Source of the DNA: CAVPDE01 sp963702565
GTDB taxonomy: Bacteria > Desulfobacterota > DSM-4660 > Desulfatiglandales > HGW-15
Assembly: GCA_963702565.1 (NCBI GenBank)
Contig: CAVPDE010000019.1
Location: 124,001 to 188,000 of the forward strand
Direction of reading: 5' to 3'
Length of the DNA: 64,000 nt
The position numbers were made by a program, and so were the translations under genes. How positions within the stretch are numbered: the first letter of the stretch is position 1; every line of letters begins with the position of its first letter. Under the pieces are notes generated by a model. That model was not told where the DNA came from. It worked only from the letters and a program-made list of their open reading frames with translations, and did not search any database. This document shows positions 26,056-34,868 of this stretch, piece after piece.

Positions 26056-26807
26056 TCGACCCTGCGTTTCCCCCTTCTCCAGTTTGATGGGATAAGGATT
26101 CTTTGGGCAACCAGACGAGTGAATGTCTTTGTGTTGCGCCAGAAATCCATCCATGGCCTGAAGTGTGAGATCCGTTCCTCAGCAGCACCGTAGAGGGCTT
26201 GCACAGGGACTTCCAGGATGGGAATCCCGGACCAAACGGCGCGAACCAGGACCTCCACTTCGAACTGGAACCTCCTTGACCTGGCGCCAAGGCCTAATGT
26301 CTCAGGCAAGGGATACAATCGAAACCCGGACTGGGAATCGGAAACCCATTTCCCGCAGGAGGCCCAGACCCAGAAATTGGAGAATCGGCGCCCCCAGCGG
26401 CTGGTCCAGGGAACGTTTGGGCGCTCCATTCCCGAACGTTTCCCGATCACGAGAGGACGGTTTCCTTCCTGCACCGCTTGGACAAGAGATGGTATATCGG
26501 CCGGATTATGCTGACCGTCCGCGTCCAGGGTGATGGCATAGTCCGCTACTTTGAGAGCAAGGGAAAGGCCTTTGAGAAGAGAGGCTCCTTTACCCATGTT
26601 CTTGTCGTGGCGGATGACGGTCGCTTGAGAGAACGAAGCGAGGATTTGGGGGGTTGAGTCAGTGGAACCGTCATCCACCACGAACACGGGAAATCCAAAC
26701 CGCAGGGTATTGGCCAAGACGTCGCCAAGTTGCCTCCCATGGTTGTATGCCGGGATGACAACAGCGCAGCGAAGCGTCACGGCCTCTTCCGGAGATAGAT
26801 CGGGCAT
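26052..26807 (-). CDS. Family 2 glycosyltransferase, DPM1-like
   Basis: GT-A fold transferase, 251 residues. It shows AVVIPAYNHGRQLGDVL, VDDGSTDSTPQIL and the metal-binding LDADGQHNPADI (DxD-type). The PVQALYGAAEERISHFRPW tail resembles dolichyl/polyprenyl-phosphate mannosyltransferase-like enzymes found in aryl polyene and related clusters. It has no obvious TM segment. It is coupled to the exporter-methyltransferase gene by a four-base overlap, so glycosylation and export are expected to be produced together. Confidence 0.88.
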   Translation of the reverse strand: MPDLSPEEAVTLRCAVVIPAYNHGRQLGDVLANTLRFGFPVFVVDDGSTDSTPQILASFSQATVIRHDKNMGKGASLLKGLSLALKVADYAITLDADGQHNPADIPSLVQAVQEGNRPLVIGKRSGMERPNVPWTSRWGRRFSNFWVWASCGKWVSDSQSGFRLYPLPETLGLGARSRRFQFEVEVLVRAVWSGIPILEVPVQALYGAAEERISHFRPWMDFWRNTKTFTRLVAQRILIPSNWRRGKRRVE

Positions 26808-26847
26808 GGGAGGGACCTCGTGGAGGGTGATCCCCTTGCCGCCCGCT

Positions 26848-27426
26848 TCAAGGTTCAGTGATGACTTTCTGGAACGCCGGATCTCCCAGGACGCTCTCGA
26901 TCAACCGGTTGGTCATTCTATAGGCCCGGTCGGCCAGTTCCCCAGGGCTGGCATCTTTTGCCGGTGGGGAAGGTTCCCGGACATCGTACAGCTTTGTGAA
27001 GACGGTAACATCCTTTTTTTGAACCCACACCTTGGTCTGGAACTGCTCGTCCGTGACAGAGAGGAGAGTCACCCACATGGCAGGCGCCGTCAGGTCCGGT
27101 TTGTCCTCATTGGTAACGATCATGCCGGCCTTGGCACTGGCATCCTCAAAGGCGTGCCTGAAGTAGTCGTAAAGCGGCTGTTCCGAAGTGTAGCCGGTCT
27201 GCTTATCCTTGCTGTAATAGTAGGATCGGGTGGCGTCTTGAGCATGGTTTTGAAAATAGAGAAAACAGATTTTCTGCCCCTTCAAGGCTGCAAAGTCTTT
27301 GCTCAGGGCGGGTGTGTAGTTGTTGATCATGACTTTCTTGCTAGCGCATCCGGAAAAAAAGAAGCCTGTTAGAATCCATCCGACAAGGACAAGTATGACA
27401 CGCGTGGACCATTTTGCTCTGTTCAT
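26848..27426 (-). CDS. Predicted lipoprotein, family unknown
   Basis: A 192-residue protein with a classical lipoprotein signal: positively charged N-terminus, hydrophobic core and the lipobox FFFSGC. No family is recognised for the mature part (ALSKDFAALKGQKICFLYFQ; VWVTLLSV-like strands, here MWVTLLSVTDEQFQTKVW). It is the first gene of the minus-strand unit with the glycosyltransferase and the exporter, and it diverges from the deacetylase gene. An envelope accessory role is suggested by this position only. Confidence 0.7.
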   Translation of the reverse strand: MNRAKWSTRVILVLVGWILTGFFFSGCASKKVMINNYTPALSKDFAALKGQKICFLYFQNHAQDATRSYYYSKDKQTGYTSEQPLYDYFRHAFEDASAKAGMIVTNEDKPDLTAPAMWVTLLSVTDEQFQTKVWVQKKDVTVFTKLYDVREPSPPAKDASPGELADRAYRMTNRLIESVLGDPAFQKVITEP

Positions 27427-27453
27427 ACCAATACCCCCTGCCTATAAAGTGTT

Positions 27454-27482
27454 TTGGTTTTCTCCCCTGACTGTGGTATAAA
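27454..27482 (+). promoter_or_regulatory. Candidate promoter for the deacetylase-ACP run
   Basis: ttggtt and tataaa separated by 17 bases, in the divergent gap 68 bases before the deacetylase ATG. The -35 box is weak. Confidence 0.35.
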
Positions 27483-27549
27483 AAACACAAAGGTGAGGAA
27501 AAGTCAACCTGCACCGAGACCAAAAGGCTCCTCAGCAAACGAGTGTATT

Positions 27550-28794
27550 ATGAGCCCCTTCCAAACCTCTACGATTTTGTTGGCCCTGGCAGGTCTGTCC
27601 GCATGGCTTTCTTTGGAAGGGGGCATCCGGTGGGTGGCAATAGGCTCCCTGCTCGGATTGTACCTGATCCTGTTCAGCCTGGGAATCTGTGTCGTCCGGT
27701 TTGGTTTTTTCGTGCGCTCCTTCTGCCGAGGCAGACAGCCTGGAGCAGGCGTGGTTCTCACCTTTGACGACGGGCCTGATCCTTCAGGCACAAAAGGACT
27801 CCTGGAGGCCCTTTCCCGGCACGGTGTAAAGGCCGCCTTTTTCCCTATCGGCATGAAAGCGGAAGCGCACCCCGAGCTTCTCAGAGAGATCGATCAGGCA
27901 GGGCATGTCATCGGAAACCACTCTTACAGGCACGCCTGGTTCACCAACTTGCTGGCGGGCAAGTCCCTTGAGCAGGAAATGGTCAAGGCCCAGAAGTCTA
28001 TTGCGGCGGCCATCGGGAAGACCCCGGCTTTTTTCCGTCCTCCGGCAGGCCTTACAAACCCTCACTACCGCAGTGTGCTGAAGAGGCTCGGGCTGGTCTC
28101 CGTGGGCTGGGATGTCCGGGTCTTTGATACGCGGAAGAAAGCGGAGAAGGTGGTAGAGGCAGTACTGAACAAGGTGAGAGAGGGGAGCGTGATTTTGCTT
28201 CACGAAGGGTGCCGGGATCCGGTGAGTTTAAAAGAAATGGTGGACTCCATTGTGAAAGGGATTCGCGGCCGCGGGTTTACTTTCAACGATCTGGAAGCAA
28301 TGACCGGGCTTCCCGCTTACCAGGGTCCGGCCGCCCGCGTGAACGCCGCGAGACTCTCCTTGGCCGAAGCCTGGCGGCGATCCTCTCAAGCGGGCGAAAA
28401 AGGCAGGTTCCGGCAGTTTTCAGGCCTATGGCTTGCTTCGACCGCTGCCGGCCGGAAAGCGATCCGTGAAAAAACGGATCTGACAGCTTTCAAGGAACGG
28501 CCTTCCACAAGGTTTCTGACAGGGGTCGGCCTGATCCTTATCAGTTATGTGCTTGGCTGGCCCATGGTGGGTTTGTTCAGCTTCCTGGCGGCCTATTATC
28601 AGAACGCGGGCCTTCTGATCGGCGGGCCAATAGCTTTCGGGTTTTCCCACCTTGTGTTTCTCGCCGGCATGGTCTTGGCCGGGAGAGGTAGCTTCAAATA
28701 CGTGGAGGTCTTTTTCTTATGGTCTCTTCGCACGTTGGTGGAGAGACTGACCGGTCGGAGCTCGGCAAAGCGATTGGGAACGGATAGCGCGTGA
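27550..28794 (+). CDS. Membrane-anchored NodB/polysaccharide deacetylase with C-terminal membrane domain
   Basis: 414 residues. After two N-terminal hydrophobic helices comes a NodB domain with the metal motif VVLTFDDGPDPSG (near 72), the HxxxH in GNHSYRHAWF (near 122), FFRPPAG and a variant final motif ILLHEG where LLHD is usual. The last 100 residues hold two more TM segments (FLTGVGLILISYVLGWPMVG; GGPIAFGFSHLVFLAGMVL). Such enzymes deacetylate or demodify sugars. Its stop overlaps the next gene, an ACP, tying a sugar-modifying step to the acyl chain assembly line. No close homologue in known aryl polyene clusters comes to mind. Confidence 0.8.
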   Translation: MSPFQTSTILLALAGLSAWLSLEGGIRWVAIGSLLGLYLILFSLGICVVRFGFFVRSFCRGRQPGAGVVLTFDDGPDPSGTKGLLEALSRHGVKAAFFPIGMKAEAHPELLREIDQAGHVIGNHSYRHAWFTNLLAGKSLEQEMVKAQKSIAAAIGKTPAFFRPPAGLTNPHYRSVLKRLGLVSVGWDVRVFDTRKKAEKVVEAVLNKVREGSVILLHEGCRDPVSLKEMVDSIVKGIRGRGFTFNDLEAMTGLPAYQGPAARVNAARLSLAEAWRRSSQAGEKGRFRQFSGLWLASTAAGRKAIREKTDLTAFKERPSTRFLTGVGLILISYVLGWPMVGLFSFLAAYYQNAGLLIGGPIAFGFSHLVFLAGMVLAGRGSFKYVEVFFLWSLRTLVERLTGRSSAKRLGTDSA

Positions 28795-29048
28795 TGAGAG
28801 ACAGAGAAGAAATCTTCAGGGTTGTCTCCGTATACCTGGTCAAGGATTTTGAGGTGCCTGCTGAAAAGATCAGGCCGGAGGCAAACCTTTTCACAGACCT
28901 GGGACTTGACAGCATAGACGCCCTGGACTGGTTTGCGAAGATGGAGGCAACGATCCATCTGCCCATCGTGGAGGAGGACATCAAGAAGGTGCGCACGGTC
29001 CGGGATGTCGTTAACTATGTGATGCGCCATTTGAAAGAAAATGCCTAG
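28791..29048 (+). CDS. Acyl carrier protein (island ACP 1)
   Basis: 85 residues with the phosphopantetheine site in FTDLGLDSIDALDWFAKME. The sequence differs strongly from housekeeping ACPs in helix II (ALDWFAKMEATIHLP), as do the ACPs of aryl polyene systems. The ATG overlaps the deacetylase stop and its own stop overlaps the next dehydratase, so translation is coupled along the run. Confidence 0.9.
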   Translation: MMRDREEIFRVVSVYLVKDFEVPAEKIRPEANLFTDLGLDSIDALDWFAKMEATIHLPIVEEDIKKVRTVRDVVNYVMRHLKENA

Positions 29049-29487
29049 CGACGACGATCCATGGCTTCCCCTTGGAGACATCCAAATCTCCGCGTTGGGC
29101 CGGCTTGAAACCAGCGTGCGGCTTGAGGCTTCTTCCTCATGGTTTTCGGGTCACTTCGAGGCGTGCGCCGTGGTGCCCGGCGTCGCCCTCCTGGCCTTTG
29201 TCGCGGAGACGGTGAGAAGGCATGGTGAACGGCAAGGCCGCAACCTGGAAGCGTCCGGGTTTTTCAAGGTGAGGTTTCGGAAGGTAATCTTTCCGGAAGA
29301 AGGCCTCCACGTTTCGGTTGCGCCAATGCCTCCCGAGCCTGAAGCAGAACTTCCATTTCATGTGACCTGCGATGGGGACAGCGTTGCGCAAGGCACGCTT
29401 AAGGTGACGGACATCAGGGCAAAAGGCCCTCTTTTAGGGAAAGGCGATGAAAGAACTGCTGAGAGAACTCAAGATCAAAATCGTTGA
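29041..29487 (+). CDS. Hotdog 3-hydroxyacyl-ACP dehydratase, FabZ-like (ApeI/ApeP-type)
   Basis: 148 residues. The central helix and active-site segment reads WFSGHFEACAVVPGVALLAF, with the His of the GHF motif and the VPGV turn as in FabZ. A basic C-terminal tail (GDERTAERTQDQNR) extends into the next gene's start, an overlap of 41 bases. It eliminates water to make enoyl chains; with a second dehydratase later in the run, this points to polyunsaturated intermediates. Confidence 0.8.
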   Translation: MPSDDDPWLPLGDIQISALGRLETSVRLEASSSWFSGHFEACAVVPGVALLAFVAETVRRHGERQGRNLEASGFFKVRFRKVIFPEEGLHVSVAPMPPEPEAELPFHVTCDGDSVAQGTLKVTDIRAKGPLLGKGDERTAERTQDQNR

Positions 29488-29707
29488 AGAACTCCAGCTC
29501 AAGGACGTGAATCCGGATCAACTGGCGGATGACACCCCCTTCTTCGACAAAGGGCTCGGTCTGGATTCTGTGGATCTCCTGGTGCTCGTCGCCATGGTGG
29601 ACAGGGATTACCGGGTGCAAATATTCACCCGCGAATTAGGGGAAAAGGTCTTTATCACTCTCTCCACCCTGGCCGAGTACATTGCGAAAACGAGAAAGAC
29701 GAAATAG
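29447..29707 (+). CDS. Acyl carrier protein (island ACP 2)
   Basis: 86 residues with the attachment serine in FFDKGLGLDSVDLLVLVAMV. The helix II text LLVLVAMVDRDYRVQIF differs from ACP 1, so the two carriers probably meet different partners. A pair of ACPs flanking a dehydratase is a feature of aryl polyene-type clusters. The start overlaps the preceding gene by 41 bases; an internal start slightly later cannot be excluded. Confidence 0.88.
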   Translation: MKELLRELKIKIVEELQLKDVNPDQLADDTPFFDKGLGLDSVDLLVLVAMVDRDYRVQIFTRELGEKVFITLSTLAEYIAKTRKTK

Positions 29708-29768
29708 GTGTGCTCCGGCCAGGCCGGAACAGGCGGCGCCGTTGGGTAAGATTCGAGGTGCACAGGCG

Positions 29769-31403
29769 ATGAACAAACCATGGCTCAAACACTATGAGGG
29801 ACATGTCCCTCACTCCCTGACCTATCCTGAGATCCCCATCCAGCGCTTCCTCTCGGACACTGTGGACCGGCACCCGGATCACGTGGCCGTGACCTTCAAT
29901 GATCTCCATTTCACCTACAGGGATGTGAATGAGAGAGTGAACCGGTTCGCCCAGGCTCTTTTGAAGCTGAGCGTGGAAAAAGGGGACAGGGTCGCCTTGC
30001 TGCTGGTCAATTCCCCCACGTATGTCTTCGCTTTTTTCGCTGTGATGAAACTAGGGGCTGTTGTGGTCAACCTCAATGTGGGAATCCAGGGAGAGGAACT
30101 GGCCCGCTGTCTCAATGATTCAGGCGCCAAGGCGGTTGTTACCCTGGACCTGTTCGCACACGGTCTCTACGCGGTGATCAGGAACACAGGAGTGAAGACC
30201 GTGATTCTCCATTCCGTATTCGGCCTGGAGAAAAGCATAGCCCTGGAGGAGGGGGTCCCTCCACCGCTCATTTTTCAGGAACTTCTGGCCTCAGCCGGGA
30301 CAGTCGAAGAGCCGGCACCTCGTGTTTTTCCCGGAGATGTCGCTGTGCTTCAGTACACGAGCGGTTCTACAGGAGCGCCCAAGGCCGCTACCCTGACGCA
30401 CAACAACATCGTGTCCAGCGTGCTCCAGTCCGACGCCTGGGTCGGGATCAGCGATGCCGGGAATGCTGCGGTCCTGTGCGTCATCCCTTTCTTCCACGTC
30501 TTCGGGATGTCCGCGTGTCTTCTCATTTCTGTGCTCAAAGGATACAGGATGGTGTTGGTCCCCAGGATCGACCTGATGGACATTCTCTCCCTGATGGAGA
30601 CCCTGAAGACCTACAAGCCTATTGCCTTCCCTGCTGTGCCGAGTCTCTGGGCGGCAATCCTCTCTCTCCCTCCCGAGGTTGCCAGGGAGCACCTCTCGTT
30701 CATACGGGTGGCAACGAGCGGGGGCGCTCCTCTCCCGCAATGGGCGCACGAGAGGTTCGAAGAATTCACCGGAAGAAGGATAGTGGAGGCCTACGGCCTT
30801 TCCGAAGCTTCGTCAGCGACTCATTTCACACCCTACCCGAGGGGCGGGCCCATCGGCTCCATCGGTGTTCCCCTTCCCGACACACAGGCCAGGATCGTGG
30901 ACAGGGAGACAGGAAAGGCAGAGTGCGCTGCAGGAGAAATTGGAGAGCTTGTTGTGAAAGGGCCTCAGATCATGCAGGGATACTGGAACAATGAAGCCCT
31001 GACGTCAGCGGCTCTGAGAAACGGGTGGCTCCACACGGGCGATCTGGCAAGAATGGATCAGGAGGGGTTCTTTTATCTCGCGGACAGGAAGGATGACCTC
31101 ATCATCTCAAGCGGGTTCAACATCTATCCGGCTGAGATCGAGGAGGTCCTGAGGAGACATCCCAAGGTCAAGGATGCCGCGGCCGTGGGCGTGCCTGACC
31201 GGATCAAAGGGCAGGCGGTGGTGGTTGTGATTGCTCTCAAACCAGGGGTAGAAGGGGACAAGCAGGAATTCCTGAAATACTGTAAAGACAATATGCCTGA
31301 GCACAGGCTGCCTAAGGCGGTCCTCCTGAGAGAGGAGATCCCGAGGGATCCGGCAGGCAAGATCCTGAGAAGAATGATGAGACAGGAGGCCCTGGCGCTC
31401 TGA
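29769..31403 (+). CDS. AMP-dependent acyl-CoA/acyl-ACP ligase
   Basis: 544 residues, ANL superfamily. The AMP-binding P-loop YTSGSTGAPKAATLTH, the A5 motif VEAYGLSEASS, HTGDLARMD, the hinge DRKDDLIISSGFN and the terminal lysine motif DPAGKILRRMM are all present. It activates a fatty or aryl carboxylic acid, probably loading one of the ACPs as the starter. The frame is open before ATG 29769, but gaggtg and the family N-terminus support this start. It lies 61 bases after ACP 2. Confidence 0.92.
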   Translation: MNKPWLKHYEGHVPHSLTYPEIPIQRFLSDTVDRHPDHVAVTFNDLHFTYRDVNERVNRFAQALLKLSVEKGDRVALLLVNSPTYVFAFFAVMKLGAVVVNLNVGIQGEELARCLNDSGAKAVVTLDLFAHGLYAVIRNTGVKTVILHSVFGLEKSIALEEGVPPPLIFQELLASAGTVEEPAPRVFPGDVAVLQYTSGSTGAPKAATLTHNNIVSSVLQSDAWVGISDAGNAAVLCVIPFFHVFGMSACLLISVLKGYRMVLVPRIDLMDILSLMETLKTYKPIAFPAVPSLWAAILSLPPEVAREHLSFIRVATSGGAPLPQWAHERFEEFTGRRIVEAYGLSEASSATHFTPYPRGGPIGSIGVPLPDTQARIVDRETGKAECAAGEIGELVVKGPQIMQGYWNNEALTSAALRNGWLHTGDLARMDQEGFFYLADRKDDLIISSGFNIYPAEIEEVLRRHPKVKDAAAVGVPDRIKGQAVVVVIALKPGVEGDKQEFLKYCKDNMPEHRLPKAVLLREEIPRDPAGKILRRMMRQEALAL

Positions 31404-31412
31404 AGGACATTC

Positions 31413-32357
31413 ATGAAGGCCTTCTTTCTCAAAACGGTTTCAAAAATATCTCTTGTCGTAGGTTCATGGTTGATTCGGTTCATTGCCTGGTGGATCTCTA
31501 CGGGATATTTGCTTTTCAGGACTTCGAGGCGAAACTCAAGCATCCGGCTCTATCAGGTCCTCTTTCCTGACCGCGGACCGTGGTATCATCTCTACTGCGC
31601 CTGGCGCCAATTTCATTCTTTTGCCGGGACCTATGCGGATCGCATAGAGATGTATGCGAACAAAGAAATGACCGCTCCGGCCCAGGGCAGGGAGAAACTG
31701 GTCGAGGCGGCAAGAAGGGGAACCGGCGGAATTATCGTCATTTCCCACATGGGAAGCTATGAAATCGCAGTGCGTGCTTTTCAGGAACTTGGGCTCAGGC
31801 TCCTCATCATCATGGGCGAGAGAGAAGCAAAACAGGTGGCTCGTGATCAGCGAGAGACCCTCATGGCGCGGGGAGTCCGAATCCATGTGGCCACGGCCCA
31901 AGAGGGTTCTCCCTTTGGCGGGCTTGAGGCTCTTCAGTTCATACGAGAAGGGGGGTTTGTGTCCATTGCCGGTGACCTTGTGTGGACAGACCAGCGAGCC
32001 CTTGTGCCGGTGCGGTTCTTCGACCGAGACGCGGGGCTTCCCGCAGGACCTCACCTCCTGGCCTTTGTTTCAGGAGCCCCCCTGTTCACGCTTTTCACCT
32101 TTCGGGAGAGAAAAGGCAGGTACCAAATCCTCCTGTCCGCTCCCCGGCAGGTGAAGGCTGCATCCCGCTCTGAAAGGCAGGCGGCTATTCAGTCGAGCGC
32201 TCAGGAGTTTGCAAGTGAGCTGGAGAAGATGGTGCACCGGCACCCCTTCCAATGGTATATTTTTGAACCCTTCTTTCCACCGCTGCCCGACAACCTGATC
32301 GGCAGGAACTCCGGGGCAGACGAAAGGGGGAGTCCATGCACATGCGCGAAACCCTAG
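31413..32357 (+). CDS. LpxL/HtrB-family acyltransferase
   Basis: 314 residues. An N-terminal TM helix (ISLVVGSWLIRFIAWWISTG) is followed by the catalytic HxxxxE motif in VISHMGSYEIAVRAF and the GGFVSIAGDLVWTDQRA region. Lipid A late acyltransferases use acyl-ACP donors at the inner membrane. In aryl polyene clusters a homologue moves the finished chain to its lipid or sugar acceptor. The 3' end overlaps the DAK2-DegV gene by 22 bases. The last residues (GSPCTCAKP) are probably a tail produced by that overlap. Confidence 0.85.
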   Translation: MKAFFLKTVSKISLVVGSWLIRFIAWWISTGYLLFRTSRRNSSIRLYQVLFPDRGPWYHLYCAWRQFHSFAGTYADRIEMYANKEMTAPAQGREKLVEAARRGTGGIIVISHMGSYEIAVRAFQELGLRLLIIMGEREAKQVARDQRETLMARGVRIHVATAQEGSPFGGLEALQFIREGGFVSIAGDLVWTDQRALVPVRFFDRDAGLPAGPHLLAFVSGAPLFTLFTFRERKGRYQILLSAPRQVKAASRSERQAAIQSSAQEFASELEKMVHRHPFQWYIFEPFFPPLPDNLIGRNSGADERGSPCTCAKP

Positions 32358-34081
32358 TGAATGCCCTAGCCGCAGGCTATGAAAGGATTGTGGTCTGGGC
32401 GGATATCCTTGACCGGATCAATGTGTATCCGGTGCCGGACGGAGACACGGGCAGAAATCTCGTCATGACCTTGAGCGCCCTCAGAAACCCCTGGCATGAT
32501 GAAGAGAGTCTGGCCAAGGAAATCCTGCTCACGGCCCGGGGCAATTCAGGGAACATCGCGGCTCGGTTTCTTGCCGGGGTACTTGGTTGTAAAGACCTGG
32601 TTTCCCTGCCCGCTTCAGTCGAGGCAGGCCGAGATCTCGCCTACAAGGCGGTTCCCGATCCTCAGCCCGGGACCATGCTCTCGTTGTTCGACGCATTCGC
32701 TGAATCTTTCAAGAGAAACCCTCCTGAGACAACCGGTTCATGGGTGGACGCAGTAACCCATGACCTGGAAGAGTCGGTGAAAGCCACGACCCAGCAGCTG
32801 CCGGAGCTGAGGGAGGCGGGAGTCGTGGACTCAGGGGCTCTGGGCATGCTGGTTTTCCTCGATCCCCTGTTGAGTGTCCTGGCCGGCCGCGGGGTGCGAA
32901 GCTCAGGTTTCACTGAAGAGCTGAAAGATTTCTTCAACCTTTCCGGGTCCTGGAAGGAACAGAAGCACCAGGGCTATTGCCTGGACGTGGTGCTCAAGCT
33001 CGGCAACGGAGAGCAGGAGGTCATGCGACACCTCATGGAGGTCGGTGAATCCGTGGTCGCCATGCCGGATGGGGATTGCCTGAAGCTGCACCTGCACACC
33101 ATGGACAGGGAAAGCGTGAAACAGAGCCTTGCCACGCACGGGTCTATTCTGGCCTGGGACGAGGACGACCTTGCCGAGCAAACCCTCCATTTCAGCAAAT
33201 CCGGGAAGCAGCCCGCCCTGCACGTCATGACCGATGCCGCAGGAGCCATGACAAGGGACACGGCCAAGGACCTTGGAGTCACTCTCCTCAACAGCTATGT
33301 CACGGTCGGCGACCGCTGTCTTCCAGAAAGCTACATAAATCCCGGCAGCCTTTTTCAAGCCATGAGAAGCGGGGTCCCGGTATCCACCAGCCAGGCATCC
33401 ATTGCCGAGCGTCACGAATACTACAACAAAGTGTTGACGCTCCATCCTCGCGTCCTATATCTCTGCGTCGGTTCCTTTTACACCGGAAACTACAGCGCAG
33501 CCGTGGCATGGAAGGCCGAGAATGACCCTGAAGACCGGATGATCGTCGTGGACACGGGGTTGGCTTCGGGCAAGCTCGGGCTTGCAGCCAGGGCCACAGC
33601 GGAGTTCTCCCTTTTTGCAGGGGACGCTTCGGAGGTTGTTGCCTTTGCCAAGGAGGCGATCCGTAGGGTTGAGGAGTACATTTTCCTTGATCGGCTTCAG
33701 TTCCTGGCTGCCGGCGGCCGGATGTCAAAGACCGGCGCCTTTTTCGGGGACATGCTCCGCGTCAAGCCCATTGTGAGCCCTTATCCGGACGGCGCGCGAA
33801 AAATGGGCGTGGCGAGAAACGCGAAAGAACAGGTGAAATATGCGTTCAAGCGGCTTGAACAAAGTTTGACCGGGGACCGGCCAGCCACTCTGCTGCTGGA
33901 ATACACGGACAACAGGGAATGGCTGGAAAAGGAGATGAAACCGAAGATCGAGGATCGATTTGCGGGGGTAAGCGTCATCATGCAGAGAATGTCCATGACC
34001 TCCGCCGTTCACATGGGACCCGGCACATGGGCGATCGCTTTTCTTCCCGACACCTCCGGGCAGGCCAAGAGCGATGCTTGA
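32336..34081 (+). CDS. DAK2-DegV fusion, predicted one-chain fatty acid kinase (FakA-FakB-like)
   Basis: 581 residues. Residues about 5-200 form a DhaL/DAK2 kinase domain: RINVYPVPDGDTGRNLVMTL supplies metal-binding aspartates and TARGNSGNIAARFL the nucleotide loop. Residues about 215-290 (MPDGDCLKLHLHTMDRESV) match the FakA middle domain. Residues about 297-575 are DegV/FakB: HVMTDAAGAM at the start, the STSQAS loop, and LAAGGRMSKTGAF near the lipid pocket. FakA phosphorylates fatty acids presented by FakB, normally as separate proteins. Here a single polypeptide could make acyl-phosphate within the acyl-chain island. It overlaps both neighbours. Confidence 0.82.
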   Translation: MHMRETLVNALAAGYERIVVWADILDRINVYPVPDGDTGRNLVMTLSALRNPWHDEESLAKEILLTARGNSGNIAARFLAGVLGCKDLVSLPASVEAGRDLAYKAVPDPQPGTMLSLFDAFAESFKRNPPETTGSWVDAVTHDLEESVKATTQQLPELREAGVVDSGALGMLVFLDPLLSVLAGRGVRSSGFTEELKDFFNLSGSWKEQKHQGYCLDVVLKLGNGEQEVMRHLMEVGESVVAMPDGDCLKLHLHTMDRESVKQSLATHGSILAWDEDDLAEQTLHFSKSGKQPALHVMTDAAGAMTRDTAKDLGVTLLNSYVTVGDRCLPESYINPGSLFQAMRSGVPVSTSQASIAERHEYYNKVLTLHPRVLYLCVGSFYTGNYSAAVAWKAENDPEDRMIVVDTGLASGKLGLAARATAEFSLFAGDASEVVAFAKEAIRRVEEYIFLDRLQFLAAGGRMSKTGAFFGDMLRVKPIVSPYPDGARKMGVARNAKEQVKYAFKRLEQSLTGDRPATLLLEYTDNREWLEKEMKPKIEDRFAGVSVIMQRMSMTSAVHMGPGTWAIAFLPDTSGQAKSDA

Positions 34082-34868
34082 GACGATGGTCCGGCTCACC
34101 AAAGGGGTTTTGATGGGAGTGCTCTACGGCATCTTCTTCCTCGGGATCCTGTGCGAGCTCTTTTTGTTCCTCCCGTGCATCTGGATCATCAACAGGCTCT
34201 TTGGTCAGCGGCCCTACAGGATGCAGTGGGCGCTCGGGGCCCTCATCAAGCTCTGGCTCTGGTTCCTGCGGGCTTGCAGATTGCTCGTTTCCATGCCGTC
34301 AAAAGGAAAACCCGTGGAAGGCCCGTGTGTGGTGGTCTCCAACCACCCCGGCCGATTTGACGTCCTGTTTCTCATCCGTGACATCCCTCACATGAATGTC
34401 ATGGTCAAAAGAGCTTTGGCAAAAAGCCTTCCCCTTGGCCCGCTGTTCCGATCGGCCGGTTATGTCCTCTCGCCCGATTACGAGCACGGGAGCCCTCTCC
34501 AGTCGTTGGATGAAGCGACGGAAAAGATTAGAAAGGGTTACAGGTTCATGGTCTTTCCTGAAGCGACCCGATCGCCAAAAGGGGGTTTGGGAAGGTTCAG
34601 TCCCGGCCCTTTCATGTTGGCCAGGATATCCGGTGTTCCGGTGCAGCCTGTCTTTATAAGAAACCAGCCTCCTTTTCTTCCGAAAGAGGACAAGTGGTAC
34701 TTCCCGCCGTTCCTTGCTTCCACCATCCAACTCGAATACTGGGAGCCCCTGGCTCCGCCCAGGGCAGGAGCAGAGAGGGAGTTCGCAAAAGAGCTGGAGG
34801 CGCGGTACAGGGAAGCCCTCCGTCTTTGTGGAGACGGGAATCTCGACATAAGCCGGGAAAACCCATGA
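34074..34868 (+). CDS. PlsC-family 1-acylglycerol-3-phosphate acyltransferase-like protein
   Basis: 264 residues with an N-terminal hydrophobic region (VLYGIFFLGILCELFLFLPC) and the acyltransferase motifs VVSNHPGRFDVLFL (HxxxxD), FPEATRSPKG and ISGVPVQPVFI. It transfers an acyl chain to lysophosphatidate or a related alcohol. Its place between the FakA-FakB-like fusion and a dehydratase suggests a dedicated acceptor, not general phospholipid synthesis; that is inference. The stop overlaps the next start as ATGA. Confidence 0.87.
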   Translation: MLETMVRLTKGVLMGVLYGIFFLGILCELFLFLPCIWIINRLFGQRPYRMQWALGALIKLWLWFLRACRLLVSMPSKGKPVEGPCVVVSNHPGRFDVLFLIRDIPHMNVMVKRALAKSLPLGPLFRSAGYVLSPDYEHGSPLQSLDEATEKIRKGYRFMVFPEATRSPKGGLGRFSPGPFMLARISGVPVQPVFIRNQPPFLPKEDKWYFPPFLASTIQLEYWEPLAPPRAGAEREFAKELEARYREALRLCGDGNLDISRENP

